A stretch of DNA of 64,000 nt from Streptomyces hayashii (GTDB lineage: Bacteria > Actinomycetota > Actinomycetes > Streptomycetales > Streptomycetaceae). The notes below the pieces were generated by a model. It ran no database searches, was not told the origin of the DNA, and saw nothing but the letters and a program-made list of their open reading frames with translations. The stretch is taken from contig NZ_JAHHIU010000055.1 in NCBI RefSeq assembly GCF_024539815.1, positions 1 through 64,000 of the forward strand, written 5' to 3'. Below are positions 1 through 8,820 of the stretch, in pieces (within the stretch, counting starts at the first letter, position 1; each line of letters begins with the position of its first letter). Made by a program: the position numbers and the translations under genes.

Positions 1-641
1 ACGGTGAGCCCGCGCTCGGCCGCGGCCTTGGTGAAGCCGTCCAGGCCGCGATGCGCGGACTCGTACCCGGCCCGCAGCAGGTGCTCGGGCCGGTTGACGA
101 AGGCGATCCGGCGGTGACCCATGTCGGCGAGGTGGTTGACGCAGGCGGCCGCCAGCGCGGTGTGGTCCAGACCCACCCACCAGTCACGGTCCGGGTCGGC
201 GGTGCGGCCGATGCAGACGGCGGGGAAGTTCTCCTCGCCCAGGTGGTCGACGCGGTCGTCCTGGAGCCTGATCTCCATCAGGATCGCGCCGTCGACCCGC
301 CGCTCGGCCAGCAGCCGCTGGAAGGAACGGTCGCTGTCCACGCCGCTCGGGGAGAGCAGCACGTCGTAGTCGTACGCCGCCGCGGCCTCCACCACACTGC
401 CGATGAAGTCGAGCTGCATCCCGGTGTAGTGGTTCCCGGCCGGCGGGAAGACCAGCCCGATGGTGCTGGTCCGCCCGTTGGCCAGAGCCCGCGCACTGGC
501 GTTGGGACGGTAGCCCAGCTCGTCGATCACCTGCTGGATCTTCCGGCGGGTGTCGTCGGAGACGGGCCGCTTGCCGCTCAGGGCGTACGACACGGTGCTC
601 CGCGAGACACCGGCCTGCTTGGCGATCTCACCGATGTTCAC
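1..641 (-). CDS. LacI-family transcriptional regulator (3' end outside window)
   Basis: This is the first 213 codons of a LacI/GalR repressor; the C-terminus lies left of the window. The GTG start at 641 follows an AGGAG motif with a 5-nt spacer. Residues 2-21 (NIGEIAKQAGVSRSTVSYAL) form the family helix-turn-helix, followed by the hinge region (RPNASARALANGRTSTIGLV) and the start of the periplasmic-binding-protein-like effector domain. Two identical 12-bp palindromes of LacI type lie 24-80 bp upstream of the start, so autoregulation is very likely. The effector is presumably a sugar, but the regulated transport or hydrolase genes would be outside the window, so the substrate cannot be named. 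Confidence 0.95.
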   Translation of the reverse strand, partial: MNIGEIAKQAGVSRSTVSYALSGKRPVSDDTRRKIQQVIDELGYRPNASARALANGRTSTIGLVFPPAGNHYTGMQLDFIGSVVEAAAAYDYDVLLSPSGVDSDRSFQRLLAERRVDGAILMEIRLQDDRVDHLGEENFPAVCIGRTADPDRDWWVGLDHTALAAACVNHLADMGHRRIAFVNRPEHLLRAGYESAHRGLDGFTKAAAERGLT

Positions 642-664
642 GGGGGCTCCTCACGACGGGTGAT

Positions 665-676
665 CGAACCGGTTCG
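665..676. promoter_or_regulatory. LacI-type operator, proximal copy
   Basis: Perfect 12-bp palindrome CGAACCGGTTCG, 24 bp upstream of the GTG of the LacI-family gene. It has the central CG and AAnCGnTT-like layout usual for LacI-family operators. An identical copy lies 45 bp away. Confidence 0.8.
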
Positions 677-709
677 AGAATCCAAGAGGATCATGCAGCT
701 AAACCTCGT

Positions 710-721
710 CGAACCGGTTCG
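710..721. promoter_or_regulatory. LacI-type operator, distal copy
   Basis: Second exact copy of CGAACCGGTTCG, centre-to-centre 45 bp from the first. Two identical operators at this distance fit binding by two dimers, or looping, around the promoter of the LacI-family gene. Confidence 0.8.
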
Positions 722-1044
722 CGTGAAGTGAAGTTAAGAGCAACCCGGACGGGTGTCAACGCCTCGCACCGAATTTTTTCGTGAGGTCCGGGAGGCGCCG
801 GGCTGCGGCGACGCGGGGCCCGACCGCCCGGGTTCACGCGGGTTGACCGGGGCCCGAGCCCCCGGCGACCTGGTCCGGCAAGGGCCTCCGAGGGCCGGCG
901 TGGGGAAGGTCCGCGGGTCCTCGGAGGGACCGCGGCGGGCCGCCCCGACGTGAAGGCGGCTCGGTCCAGGGATTGCCCGAGCGGCGACGAGCCTGCGGCG
1001 TCCGGCGGTCTTACTGTCGAACCGTCCCCGAGCAGGAGGTCGGT
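722..1044. other. Intergenic region without recognisable gene
   Basis: About 320 bases between the distal LacI operator and the DHFR-like gene. ORFs here have no recognisable protein features. The only clear element is the AGGAGG ribosome-binding site at 1034-1039 for the downstream gene. Confidence 0.6.
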
Positions 1045-1608
1045 ATGCGCAGTGTGACCTACTCGATGAACGTCTCCCTCGACGGCTACATCGTCGGGCC
1101 GGACGGCGACTTCGCCTGGACGGCACCCGACGAGGAGCTCTTTCGCTTCGCAATCGACGAGACCCGAGATGTCGGCGTCCACCTGCTGGGACGACGGCTG
1201 TACGAGACGATGCTGTACTGGGAGACCGCCGACCAGGACCTCGCCTTGGACGACTCACAACTTGAGTGGGCCGCTCTCTGGAAGCGGCTGCCCAAGGTCG
1301 TGTTCTCCACCACGCTGTCGGCGGTGCAGGGAAATGCCCGACTGGCCTCCGGCGGCCTGGTGGAGGAGATCGAGCGGTTGCGCGCCGAGCCGGGGGAGGG
1401 CCGCATCGCGATCGGCGGCGCGACCCTCGCCGCCGAGGCGGCCGCGTCGGGCCTGATCGACGAGTACCGGGCCAGGATCCACCCGGTCCTGGTCGGCGGT
1501 GGTGTTCCGTTCTTTCCCCGGCGCGAAGACCGGGTGGATCTCGAACTCGTCGAGAACCGCACGTTCACTTCCGGAGTCGTCTACCTCCGCTACCGCGTGG
1601 CGCGCTAG
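1045..1608 (+). CDS. Dihydrofolate reductase-family protein (RibD C-terminal fold)
   Basis: A 187-residue protein of the RibD C-terminal/dihydrofolate-reductase-like family, predicted to be a cytoplasmic NADPH-dependent reductase; the natural substrate of these stand-alone proteins is usually unknown. The N-terminus (YSMNVSLDGYIVGPDGDF), the LLGRRLYETM motif near residue 50 and the late IHPVLVGGGVPFF motif are characteristic of the family. I chose the ATG at 1045 because AGGAGG lies 5 nt upstream; the longer reading frame from 973 has no ribosome-binding site. It is transcribed alone, away from the LacI gene. Confidence 0.9.
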   Translation: MRSVTYSMNVSLDGYIVGPDGDFAWTAPDEELFRFAIDETRDVGVHLLGRRLYETMLYWETADQDLALDDSQLEWAALWKRLPKVVFSTTLSAVQGNARLASGGLVEEIERLRAEPGEGRIAIGGATLAAEAAASGLIDEYRARIHPVLVGGGVPFFPRREDRVDLELVENRTFTSGVVYLRYRVAR

Positions 1609-1782
1609 CCGAATCGCCCCGCCGGTACCCGGGCGGAACGGGCCGGGCGGCGACCTTCTCGGCCATGGACCGGAACGCGCGTCACCGGCCCGCACGCCAT
1701 GCGCGCGCCGCCGCCCCCTACGGCGCCATCGGCCGTCGGAGCAGGGCTGCCTCCGACGGCCTTCCCGCGCGCTCTGCTCGGG

Positions 1783-2868
1783 TCATCCGACCACCGCGGC
1801 CCGGACGCACAGGACGTCCGGCAGGTGCGAGGCCAGCTGCCGCCAGCTGTCGCCGTCATCGGCGGAGGCGAACACCTCGCCGTTGCGGTTGCCGAAGTAC
1901 ACGCCGGCCGGGTCCGCGTCGTCCGTGCACATCGCGTCCCGCAGGACCGTGCCGTAGTGGTCCTCCGACGGCAGCCCCGCGGAGAGCGGTTCCCAGCTCT
2001 TGCCGGCGTCCGCTGTACGGAAGACCCGGCAGCGGCGGTCGGCGGGCACCCGGTCCGCGTCGGCGTTGATCGGGAACACGTACGCCGTGTCCCCGCGCGT
2101 CGGGTGCGCCGCGACGGCGAAACCGAAGGTGGAGGGCAGCCCTTCACCGATGTCGGTCCACTGGGCGCCCGCGTCGTCGCTGCGATAGACCCCCCAGTGG
2201 TTCTGGAGATAGAGGCGGTCCGGGTTCGCCGCGTCCCTGGCGACCTTGTGCACGCACTGGCCGAACTCCGGATTCGGATCCGGCAGGAACACCGCCGACA
2301 CACCGGAGTTGGACGGCGCCCAGCTCGCCCCGCCGTCCGTCGTGCGGAACACTCCGGCGGTCGACACCGCCACGGTCACGGCCAGTGGGTCGCGCGTGTC
2401 GGTGAGGACCGTGTGCAGGCCCTCCCCGCCGCCGCCCGGCACCCACCGGGAGCGGGTGGGGTGCTCCCACAGCGGGCGGACCAGTTCGAAGCTCTCGCCG
2501 CGGTCCTCCGAGCGGTACAGCGCGGCCGGCTCCGTGCCCGCGTACACCACGTCAGGCTCGGCCGCCGCCGGGTGCAGCTGCCACACCCGCTCCAGCGAGG
2601 CCTTCGTGTCCTGGGGGAACTTGACCGCCGGGCTGGCCGGCTCGGTCCAGGTGCGGCCGAGGTCGTCGGAGTGGAACACCGACGGGCCCCAGTGCGCGCT
2701 GTCGCCGCCGGCCAGCAGCCGCGGGCGCTCGCCGCGGGTGTCGACGGCGACCGAGTAGATCGCCTGTGCGTTGAAGTAGGGGGTCTCGTCGAACTCCCAG
2801 ACATCGCCGCGCCGCCGCCCGATGAACAGGCCCTTGCGCGTGCCCACGGCGAGCAGTACCTCGGTCAT
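1783..2868 (-). CDS. BNR/sialidase-like beta-propeller protein
   Basis: A 361-residue protein made of BNR/Asp-box-type repeats, of the group often labelled exo-alpha-sialidase or WD40/YVTN/BNR-like. The repeats show the S/T-x-D-x-G-x-T/S-W pattern several times, e.g. SDDLGRTWTEP, TTDGGASWAP, SDDAGAQWTD, TADAGKSWEP and SADDGDSWRQL. It starts MTEVLLAVGTRKGLF; I chose the ATG at 2868 because GGAGGTGATC precedes it, rather than a frame extended to 2934. No signal peptide is visible, so a cytoplasmic propeller is likely. True sialidase activity is doubtful because catalytic Arg/Tyr motifs are not evident to me. Confidence 0.85.
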   Translation of the reverse strand: MTEVLLAVGTRKGLFIGRRRGDVWEFDETPYFNAQAIYSVAVDTRGERPRLLAGGDSAHWGPSVFHSDDLGRTWTEPASPAVKFPQDTKASLERVWQLHPAAAEPDVVYAGTEPAALYRSEDRGESFELVRPLWEHPTRSRWVPGGGGEGLHTVLTDTRDPLAVTVAVSTAGVFRTTDGGASWAPSNSGVSAVFLPDPNPEFGQCVHKVARDAANPDRLYLQNHWGVYRSDDAGAQWTDIGEGLPSTFGFAVAAHPTRGDTAYVFPINADADRVPADRRCRVFRTADAGKSWEPLSAGLPSEDHYGTVLRDAMCTDDADPAGVYFGNRNGEVFASADDGDSWRQLASHLPDVLCVRAAVVG

Positions 2869-3146
2869 GCCGATCACCTCCGCTGTGTCCTCGACATCGT
2901 CGTCTCGGACACCGGCCAGTCTGCACCCCGCCACTGACAGTCACCTCCGGAAACGCCGTCGCCGCAGGTCACAGCGGGGATGGCGGGCCGGTGCCGCTTG
3001 ACTTCGGCCAATTTCCGCAGGACGCCTGCGAGGCTGCCGGGTCCATGGGACCGTCAGGGCGGGGGACTCGCCTGAGCATCAGGGCCGCCCGCCGCGTATG
3101 GGAGGGCGGCCGGGATGTTCATGTGCTCATGAGGAGGCAGCCTTCG

Positions 3147-3728
3147 ATGGCGTTCCGTGGTCCGAAGGTGTGGCTGTGGCGCTGGCGGCGCAACCCGCTC
3201 AAGCGTCGCGCCGACACGGTGGAGTCCTGGGTCGTGCTCGGCGTCTGGGCGCTGACCGTCCTCGCCGGGGTGCTGGCGGGGTCGGCGACCGCGGGGTCCG
3301 TCGAGAACGGTCTGGCGCGGGAGCGCGTCGAGTGGCGGCCCCTCGTGGGGCGGCTGACCGAGCAGGCCCCGGGCAAGGCCGCCGCGAGCGGTTCCTCCAG
3401 CGGCGAGCAGGTGTGGGCGAAGGTGGGCTGGACCGGACCGGACGGGTCCGCCCACACCGGCCAGGTCCGGGTGGGACCCGGCAGCGCCGCAGGCACCGCG
3501 GTCGAGGTATGGACGGACCCGCAGGGCCGCCTGGTGACCCGGCCGGCCAGCGCGTCGCAGGCCAGACTGCGCGCCTCCCTCGTCGGCGGCCTGGCCGGAG
3601 CCGGCATGGCGACCCTGCCCCTCGCGGGCGGGCGCGTTCTGCGGAGCCGTCTGGAACGCCGGCGCGAGGACCAGTGGGACGCAGAGTGGGCCCGTTTCGC
3701 CGTGCTCTGGGGCCGCCCGACGAGCTGA
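3147..3728 (+). CDS. Small membrane protein, Rv1733c-like
   Basis: A 193-residue protein with a basic, Trp-rich N-terminus (PKVWLWRWRRNPLKRRAD), one transmembrane segment at about residues 26-47, an extracytoplasmic domain of about 90 residues, and a second hydrophobic segment (SLVGGLAGAGMATLPLAGG) near residues 150-168 followed by an Arg/Glu-rich tail. This architecture matches the Rv1733c family of actinobacterial membrane proteins, whose function is unknown. The ATG at 3147 has GAGGAGG 9 nt upstream; upstream in-frame starts lack a ribosome-binding site. It stands alone between two convergently placed genes. Confidence 0.85.
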   Translation: MAFRGPKVWLWRWRRNPLKRRADTVESWVVLGVWALTVLAGVLAGSATAGSVENGLARERVEWRPLVGRLTEQAPGKAAASGSSSGEQVWAKVGWTGPDGSAHTGQVRVGPGSAAGTAVEVWTDPQGRLVTRPASASQARLRASLVGGLAGAGMATLPLAGGRVLRSRLERRREDQWDAEWARFAVLWGRPTS

Positions 3729-3935
3729 CCGAGCGACACGGGCACACCGGCATCCCCTTACCGGGGACGTGCGGACGCCGAAGCCGTGCAGGCCCATGCC
3801 CGGCGGTGGGCTCGACCGGCCGTGGAAGGCTCCCGTGTCGCTCAGAGCCCGCGTCGGTGCTCCGGGCAGGGAGATCCCGCAGCCTCCTGCGCCGAGGTTC
3901 TTCGACCGCGAGTCCGCCGACCCCGAGTGCCTTGC

Positions 3936-6053
3936 CTACGCGCCGTCGCCCTCCACCACCCGCCGGCACAGCCGCAGCAACGTCTCGTCGTCGGCGATGT
4001 CGTGGCTGCCCCGTCCTCCGGAGCGCGCGGTGTGGCGGCGAGGGGCGGCGAGTTCCGTCTCCGCAAGGTCCCGCAGCGGCGCGGCGGCCGCCCCCAGAGC
4101 GCTGAGGCAGGCGGCCACGGCGGCGCGCGAGCGGGGCCGGTCGGCCCAGGCGGACCGCAGCACGCGTGCGACGGCCGGCTCCGCTTCCCCGGTGACGGCG
4201 CAGATCGCGTACGCGGCGGCCTCCGTCACCGCCGCGCCGCCTGTCGTGCCTTCGGCCGCGAGCGTTCGCCGTAGTGCGGGCAGCGCCGGACGGGCCCCGG
4301 GGCCGAGCTTCGAGAGCGAACGCGCGGCGCGCGCCCGCTGCCGGGGGTCCGCGTGCGTCAACTCCCGCAGCAGCACGGGGAGCACGGCGGAGGCGTCGCC
4401 CTCGACCGCCCACAGCGCGTCAGCCGCCGACACGGCGTCCGCCGAGGGCAGGGCCGGCCCGCCGCTCTGCGGTTCGCCCAGCAGCCCGCGCAGAGTCGGC
4501 GCGGCCTCGTGCGCGGCGGCCCCGACGGCGCCCAGGGCTTCGAGAGCGGGGCGCACGGAACCGTCGTGGGCGGCGCCGGCGCCGTTGCGGAAGCTCTGGA
4601 GTCTGCGCAGGGCCTCGGGCACCACCAGTGGATCGCGCAGCGCCCCCAGCGCGTCCAGCAGGGGCACGACCGGGCCGGGGGAGTCGAGGGGCACGGCGGC
4701 GAGTGCGCGGCACAGAAGCGGTGCGAGCGGTGCCGCGGCGGCGCCGAGGTCGACGACGGCGGCTCCCAGGTCCCGGGGGACGACCGGCCCCGTCAGCACC
4801 TCGGCCAGGACGGGCACGGCCCGAGCGTCACCGCTCCTCGCCAGCGCACGGAGCGGCCCGCCCAGCAGCGGTGGCTCCGGCCGCCATCGCCGCACCCACC
4901 GGTCGGGGCGCGCGGCGACCAGCGCATGCAGCCGGTCGGCGGCCGGCGCGGCCAGCGTGAAGAGGTCGGCGAGGACGGCGACGGCCGTGTCCCGCAACCG
5001 TCCTTCGTCCTCGCCCTCCTCGGGACGCAGTTGCTCCCCGATCAGCTCCACGGTCGTGCCGTAATCGCCGCGCCACTCCCTGAACAGCGCTCCGGCCAGC
5101 AGGACGGCGTTGCAGCGCCCCGCCGGGTCGGCGCTGGTCAACTGTCCTTCCAGCAGGGCGATCCGGTCCGGCAGCCGGTCGTCCAGGGCCGTGTGCAGAG
5201 TGCGCAGCAGGCGGCCCCCTTCCTCGTCCGTCGGGCGCAGTCGTCGTAACCGGGCCACCAGGGAGTGCACGGCGGACGCGCCTGCCGCGCCCGGCCGGCA
5301 CGGGCGGTGAGCGGAGCGCTCCCCGAGCAGTCCGAGGACCTCCGGCACCAGGTCGGCGGGCAGACGTGCGGGAGCGCAGGCCGCGAGCTGGCCCAGCGCG
5401 GCGAGGCGCGGTCCCGGCCCGTACGGCGGACCGCTCTGGGCGGCCAGCAGCTCCACCGCCTCGGCGGCGTGCCCGGGGTGGCGTCGAGCGAAGTCGCCGA
5501 GACCTTCGACGAGCGCGATGACGAGGCGGTCGTCGCGCTCCACGGAGAGCCGCTCGCGCAACAGGGCCAGCACGCGCGGCGGTTCGTCGACGAACCGGAC
5601 CACCGCCGCGACCGCCGCCCGGCGCACCGCCGGGTCCGGATCGCCGATCAGCCGGACGAAGACCTGGGCCCCCGCACGCACCCCGGCTTCCGCCCGGACC
5701 GGGGTCTGCGCGCGGACGTCGTCCCCGGCGACGACCTCGTCCCCGGCGACGGCGCGCTCGGCGACGCCCTCGCCCGGCTCGCCCTCTCCGATGCTCACCA
5801 ACAGCTCGACCAGCGCGCTCCGTTCGCGCACCCGTCCGTCGGCGGCCAGCGTGAGCAGAAAGGGAACACAGGCGAGCGTCGAGTCGTACACCCTTCCCTC
5901 GTGGTGCACCGCGCCGTACATGCGGTCCAGCGCGGCCGCCCGCTCGACCGGCTCCGCGGAGGCGAGCCCTCTGAGCAGTCCGGGCACGTCCCGTGCACTG
6001 CCGTACGCGTGGCGCAGTGAGGTCCAGTCGACCTCGTCGATCCCCGTGAACAC
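3936..6053 (-). CDS. HEAT-repeat protein
   Basis: A 705-residue alpha-solenoid protein. Leu/Ala/Arg-rich helical repeats of HEAT type run through the whole chain, e.g. RLIGDPDPAVRRAAVAAVVR, ALLEGQLTSADPAGRCNAV and LTHADPRQRARAARSLSKLG. No signal peptide, transmembrane segment or catalytic motif is visible, so it is probably a cytoplasmic protein-binding scaffold of unknown partner. I chose the GTG at 6053 (protein begins VFTGIDEVDW) because GGGGGAGG lies 5 nt upstream; the frame is open to 6110 but without a ribosome-binding site. It is a single-gene unit downstream of the AidB-like gene on the same strand. Confidence 0.85.
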   Translation of the reverse strand: MFTGIDEVDWTSLRHAYGSARDVPGLLRGLASAEPVERAAALDRMYGAVHHEGRVYDSTLACVPFLLTLAADGRVRERSALVELLVSIGEGEPGEGVAERAVAGDEVVAGDDVRAQTPVRAEAGVRAGAQVFVRLIGDPDPAVRRAAVAAVVRFVDEPPRVLALLRERLSVERDDRLVIALVEGLGDFARRHPGHAAEAVELLAAQSGPPYGPGPRLAALGQLAACAPARLPADLVPEVLGLLGERSAHRPCRPGAAGASAVHSLVARLRRLRPTDEEGGRLLRTLHTALDDRLPDRIALLEGQLTSADPAGRCNAVLLAGALFREWRGDYGTTVELIGEQLRPEEGEDEGRLRDTAVAVLADLFTLAAPAADRLHALVAARPDRWVRRWRPEPPLLGGPLRALARSGDARAVPVLAEVLTGPVVPRDLGAAVVDLGAAAAPLAPLLCRALAAVPLDSPGPVVPLLDALGALRDPLVVPEALRRLQSFRNGAGAAHDGSVRPALEALGAVGAAAHEAAPTLRGLLGEPQSGGPALPSADAVSAADALWAVEGDASAVLPVLLRELTHADPRQRARAARSLSKLGPGARPALPALRRTLAAEGTTGGAAVTEAAAYAICAVTGEAEPAVARVLRSAWADRPRSRAAVAACLSALGAAAAPLRDLAETELAAPRRHTARSGGRGSHDIADDETLLRLCRRVVEGDGA

Positions 6054-6159
6054 GTTGTCCTCCCCCGGACGGAGTGCCAGAAGTGCCAACTGATCACGAG
6101 TCTGCACCACGCCACCGACAACCGAGCGGAATCGAGCGATGACTCACAGGTGGGAAAGG

Positions 6160-7923
6160 TCAGTTCGCGGCGGCGCCCCTCCCCTCGGGAAGACCGCGCT
6201 CAAGAATGGCGTCCAGGTCGGCGGTGTCCGGGAGGGTGCCGAAGGAGTGACCCCAGTCGCCGGCCAGCCGGGTGGCGCAGAAGGCGTCGGCGACGGCGGG
6301 AGGCGCGTGCCGGACCAGCAGGGAGGCCTGCAACGTGAGCGCCATCCGCTCCACCAGCCTGCGGGCGCCGGCCGGGGCGGCCGAGGTCAGCCGGGACCTC
6401 AGCCCTGCGACGGCCGTGTCGAGCCGGGCGTCCGCACCCCGCGCCAGGTCGAGTTCGGCGAAGAGCGCCTCCGCGGTCGCCGGTTCGCGCGTCAACGCCC
6501 GCAGCACGTCGAGGGCGTTGACGTTGCCCGAGCCCTCCCAGATCGACAGCAGCGGGGCCTCGCGGTAGTGGCGGGGCATGCCGGAGTCCTCGACGTAGCC
6601 GTTGCCGCCGAGACACTCCAGAGCCTCGGCGGTGAAGGCCGGACCCCGCTTGGTCACCCAGTACTTGCCGATGGCGGTGGCGATCCGCCGGAAGGCCCGC
6701 TCGTCCCCGGGGCCGTCGTCCCCGCGCACCGCCCGGTCGGCGGCCCCTGCCAGCCGCAGGGTGAGCGTGGTGGCGGCCTCCGACTCCAGCGCCAGGTCGG
6801 CCAGGACGTTGCGCATCAGCGGCTGGTCGAGCAGCCGCGCCCCGAAGGCGCTGCGGTGGCGCACATGATGTCCGGCCTCGACGAGCGTCTTGCGCATCAG
6901 GGCCGCGGACATCATCACGCAGTCCAGCCGTGTGCAGTTGACCATCTCGATGATGGTCTTGACGCCCTCTCCCTCGGGTCCGACCAGCCAGGCCACGGTC
7001 CCGTCGAACTCCGGCTCGGAGGACGCGTTCGAGCGGTTGCCCAGCTTGTCCTTGAGCCGCTGCACGCGGAACGTGTTGCGGACGCCGTCGGGCAGCACAC
7101 GCGGCACGAGAAAGCAGGACAGGCCGCCGGGAGCCTGCGCCAGCACCAGGAAGACGTCGCACATCGGCGCCGACGTGAACCATTTGTGCCCGCGCAGGGT
7201 GTACACCCCGGGCTCCGCCGTGGGCGAGGCCGCCGTCGTGTTCGTACGGACGTCGGAGCCGCCCTGCTTCTCGGTCATCCCCATGCCGGCGAGCAGCCCG
7301 CGCTTCTGTGTCGGCACCCGCAGTCCCGGGTCGTACTCCCGGCTCGTCAGCAGCGGTTCGTAGACGGCGGCGAGATCCGGCTGACGGCGCAGCGCGGGGA
7401 CGGCCGCGTACGTCATCGACGTGGGGCAGCCGTGCCCGGCCTCGGTGTGCCCCCAAGCGAGACCGCCCGCAGTGCGCGCGACATGGGCGCCGGGCCGGTC
7501 GTCCGCCCAGGGCGCGCCCGCCAGGCCCTCGGCGACCGCGATCCGCATCAGCTGGTGCCAGCTCGGGTGGAAGTCGACCTCGTCGAGGCGGTGGCCGTAC
7601 CGGTCGTGGGTGCGCAGGACGGGCTCGTGCCGGTTGGCCAGGTCGCTCCACTCCTGTGCCTCGCCGCCGCCTGCCAGCAGACCGATCCTCCGCACGCCGG
7701 CCTCCGCCCATCCGGCGCCCTCCCGACGCAGCCCCTCCAGGAGCGCGGTGTCGTCGGAGGCGTCGTAGGGAGCCAGGGGCGGCGGCTGGTTGGTGACGTC
7801 GTGCGTCATGTGCGACGGCGCCGACGAAAAGGGCTGGGACGGCGACGGGGACGGTGTGGGTGCCGGCGACGGGGACGGCGACGGGGGCGGGGACTGCGCG
7901 AGTGTCGGGACCATGCCGACCAT
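6160..7923 (-). CDS. AidB-like acyl-CoA dehydrogenase-family protein
   Basis: A 587-residue flavoprotein of the acyl-CoA dehydrogenase superfamily, closest in layout to the DNA-alkylation-response protein AidB. Features seen: the MTEKQGGSDVRTNTT flavin/substrate loop, the GHKWFTSAPM strand, an RxxxR-type C-terminal domain, and the ECLGGNGYVEDSGMPRHYREA plus SIWEGSGNVNALDVLRA motifs shared by AidB and its relatives. Residues 8-35 are an unusual Pro/Ser-alternating tail (SPSPSPAPTPSPSPSQ) not part of the fold. The ATG at 7923 has AGGAGG 8 nt upstream. It is divergent from a PaaX-family regulator and a perfect inverted repeat covers its start, so control by that regulator is likely. Isovaleryl-CoA-type dehydrogenase activity is an alternative. 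Confidence 0.92.
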   Translation of the reverse strand: MVGMVPTLAQSPPPSPSPSPAPTPSPSPSQPFSSAPSHMTHDVTNQPPPLAPYDASDDTALLEGLRREGAGWAEAGVRRIGLLAGGGEAQEWSDLANRHEPVLRTHDRYGHRLDEVDFHPSWHQLMRIAVAEGLAGAPWADDRPGAHVARTAGGLAWGHTEAGHGCPTSMTYAAVPALRRQPDLAAVYEPLLTSREYDPGLRVPTQKRGLLAGMGMTEKQGGSDVRTNTTAASPTAEPGVYTLRGHKWFTSAPMCDVFLVLAQAPGGLSCFLVPRVLPDGVRNTFRVQRLKDKLGNRSNASSEPEFDGTVAWLVGPEGEGVKTIIEMVNCTRLDCVMMSAALMRKTLVEAGHHVRHRSAFGARLLDQPLMRNVLADLALESEAATTLTLRLAGAADRAVRGDDGPGDERAFRRIATAIGKYWVTKRGPAFTAEALECLGGNGYVEDSGMPRHYREAPLLSIWEGSGNVNALDVLRALTREPATAEALFAELDLARGADARLDTAVAGLRSRLTSAAPAGARRLVERMALTLQASLLVRHAPPAVADAFCATRLAGDWGHSFGTLPDTADLDAILERGLPEGRGAAAN

Positions 7924-7961
7924 GTTGCACTCCTCCTACGGCTGTAGCAATAGTGCAACAT
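7922..7961. promoter_or_regulatory. Perfect 10-bp inverted repeat between AidB-like and PaaX genes
   Basis: ATGTTGCACT (7922-7931) and AGTGCAACAT (7952-7961) are exact reverse complements separated by 20 bp. The left arm covers the ATG of the AidB-like gene; the right arm sits in the region expected for the -35 of the divergent regulator, whose -10 box TACAGT is at 7974-7979. This is the likely operator of the PaaX-family protein, controlling both genes. Confidence 0.75.
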
Positions 7962-7987
7962 CGGGGTCGCACGTACAGTACGTCCTC

Positions 7988-8740
7988 ATGCGGATCAACG
8001 TGTCGGCGCAGCCCGGCGAGGTCGAGCTGCCCCCGCTGTCCGCGCGGTCGGTGGTCCTGAGCCTGTTGCTGGGCGCGCATCCGCCCGAGCTCGCGGCCAG
8101 GGACCTGGTGCGCGGGGTGGAGCCGTTCGGCGTCGGCGGATCGACGGTGAGGGCCGCGTTGAGCCGGATGGTGACCGCGGGCGACCTGCGCAGGACGGAC
8201 GGGGTCTACCGGCTCAGCGACCGGCTGCTGGAGCGGCAGCGGCGACAGGACGACGCCGTGCACCCGCACACGCGCGCGTGGGCCGGCGACTGGGAGATGC
8301 CGGTGATCACCGCGACGGGCCGCGGCCCCGCCGACCGCGCCGAACTGCGCACCCGGCTGAGCGAGCTCAGGCTCGCCGAGCTGAGGGAGGGCGTCTGGCT
8401 GCGCCCCGCCAATCTGGGCCGTCCCTGGCCGACCGATCTGGACGAGGTCGTCCAGCGTTTCACCGCCCGCCCCGACGTGCCCGCCCGGGAACTGGCCGGG
8501 TGTCTGTGGCCGCTCGACGCGTGGGCGCGGACGGCCCGCACCCTCATGGCCCATGTCGAGGGGGCGCAGCGGCCCGCCGACCGGTTCACCGCCCTCGCGG
8601 CGGTCGTCCGGCACCTGCTCGCCGACCCCGTGCTGCCCGCCGACCTTCTGCCCGTCGACTGGCCCGGCGCGACGCTGCGCGCCCTCTACGACCACCACCG
8701 CCGCGAGCTCTCCGCGGCAGTGCTCGGGTCGCCTTCCTGA
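7988..8740 (+). CDS. PaaX-family transcriptional regulator
   Basis: A 250-residue PaaX-type repressor. The N-terminal winged helix (RSVVLSLLLGAHPPELAARDLVR, then VGGSTVRAALSRMVTAGDLRR) is followed by the PaaX central domain and the C-terminal PaaX_C-type segment (CLWPLDAWARTARTL). Classical PaaX responds to phenylacetyl-CoA; here the divergent partner is an AidB-like acyl-CoA dehydrogenase, suggesting an acyl-CoA effector. There is no ribosome-binding site before the ATG at 7988; TACAGT at 7974-7979 leaves only 8 nt, so the mRNA is probably leaderless. The longer frame from 7790 overlaps the divergent gene and is not credible. Confidence 0.92.
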   Translation: MRINVSAQPGEVELPPLSARSVVLSLLLGAHPPELAARDLVRGVEPFGVGGSTVRAALSRMVTAGDLRRTDGVYRLSDRLLERQRRQDDAVHPHTRAWAGDWEMPVITATGRGPADRAELRTRLSELRLAELREGVWLRPANLGRPWPTDLDEVVQRFTARPDVPARELAGCLWPLDAWARTARTLMAHVEGAQRPADRFTALAAVVRHLLADPVLPADLLPVDWPGATLRALYDHHRRELSAAVLGSPS

Positions 8741-8745
8741 CCGTG

Positions 8746-8791
8746 GGCGGCCGTGCGAAGCGCCGTGCGGGGGACGCTTCGTACGGCCGCC
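8746..8791. terminator. Bidirectional hairpin between paaX-like and pectate lyase genes
   Basis: 17-bp arms (8746-8762 and 8775-8791) with a single mismatch around a 12-nt loop. It lies between two convergent stop codons, so it can serve both genes. Confidence 0.8.
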
Positions 8792-8820
8792 TTCTCACCG
8801 TGGGGGGAACGGGGGAGGGC

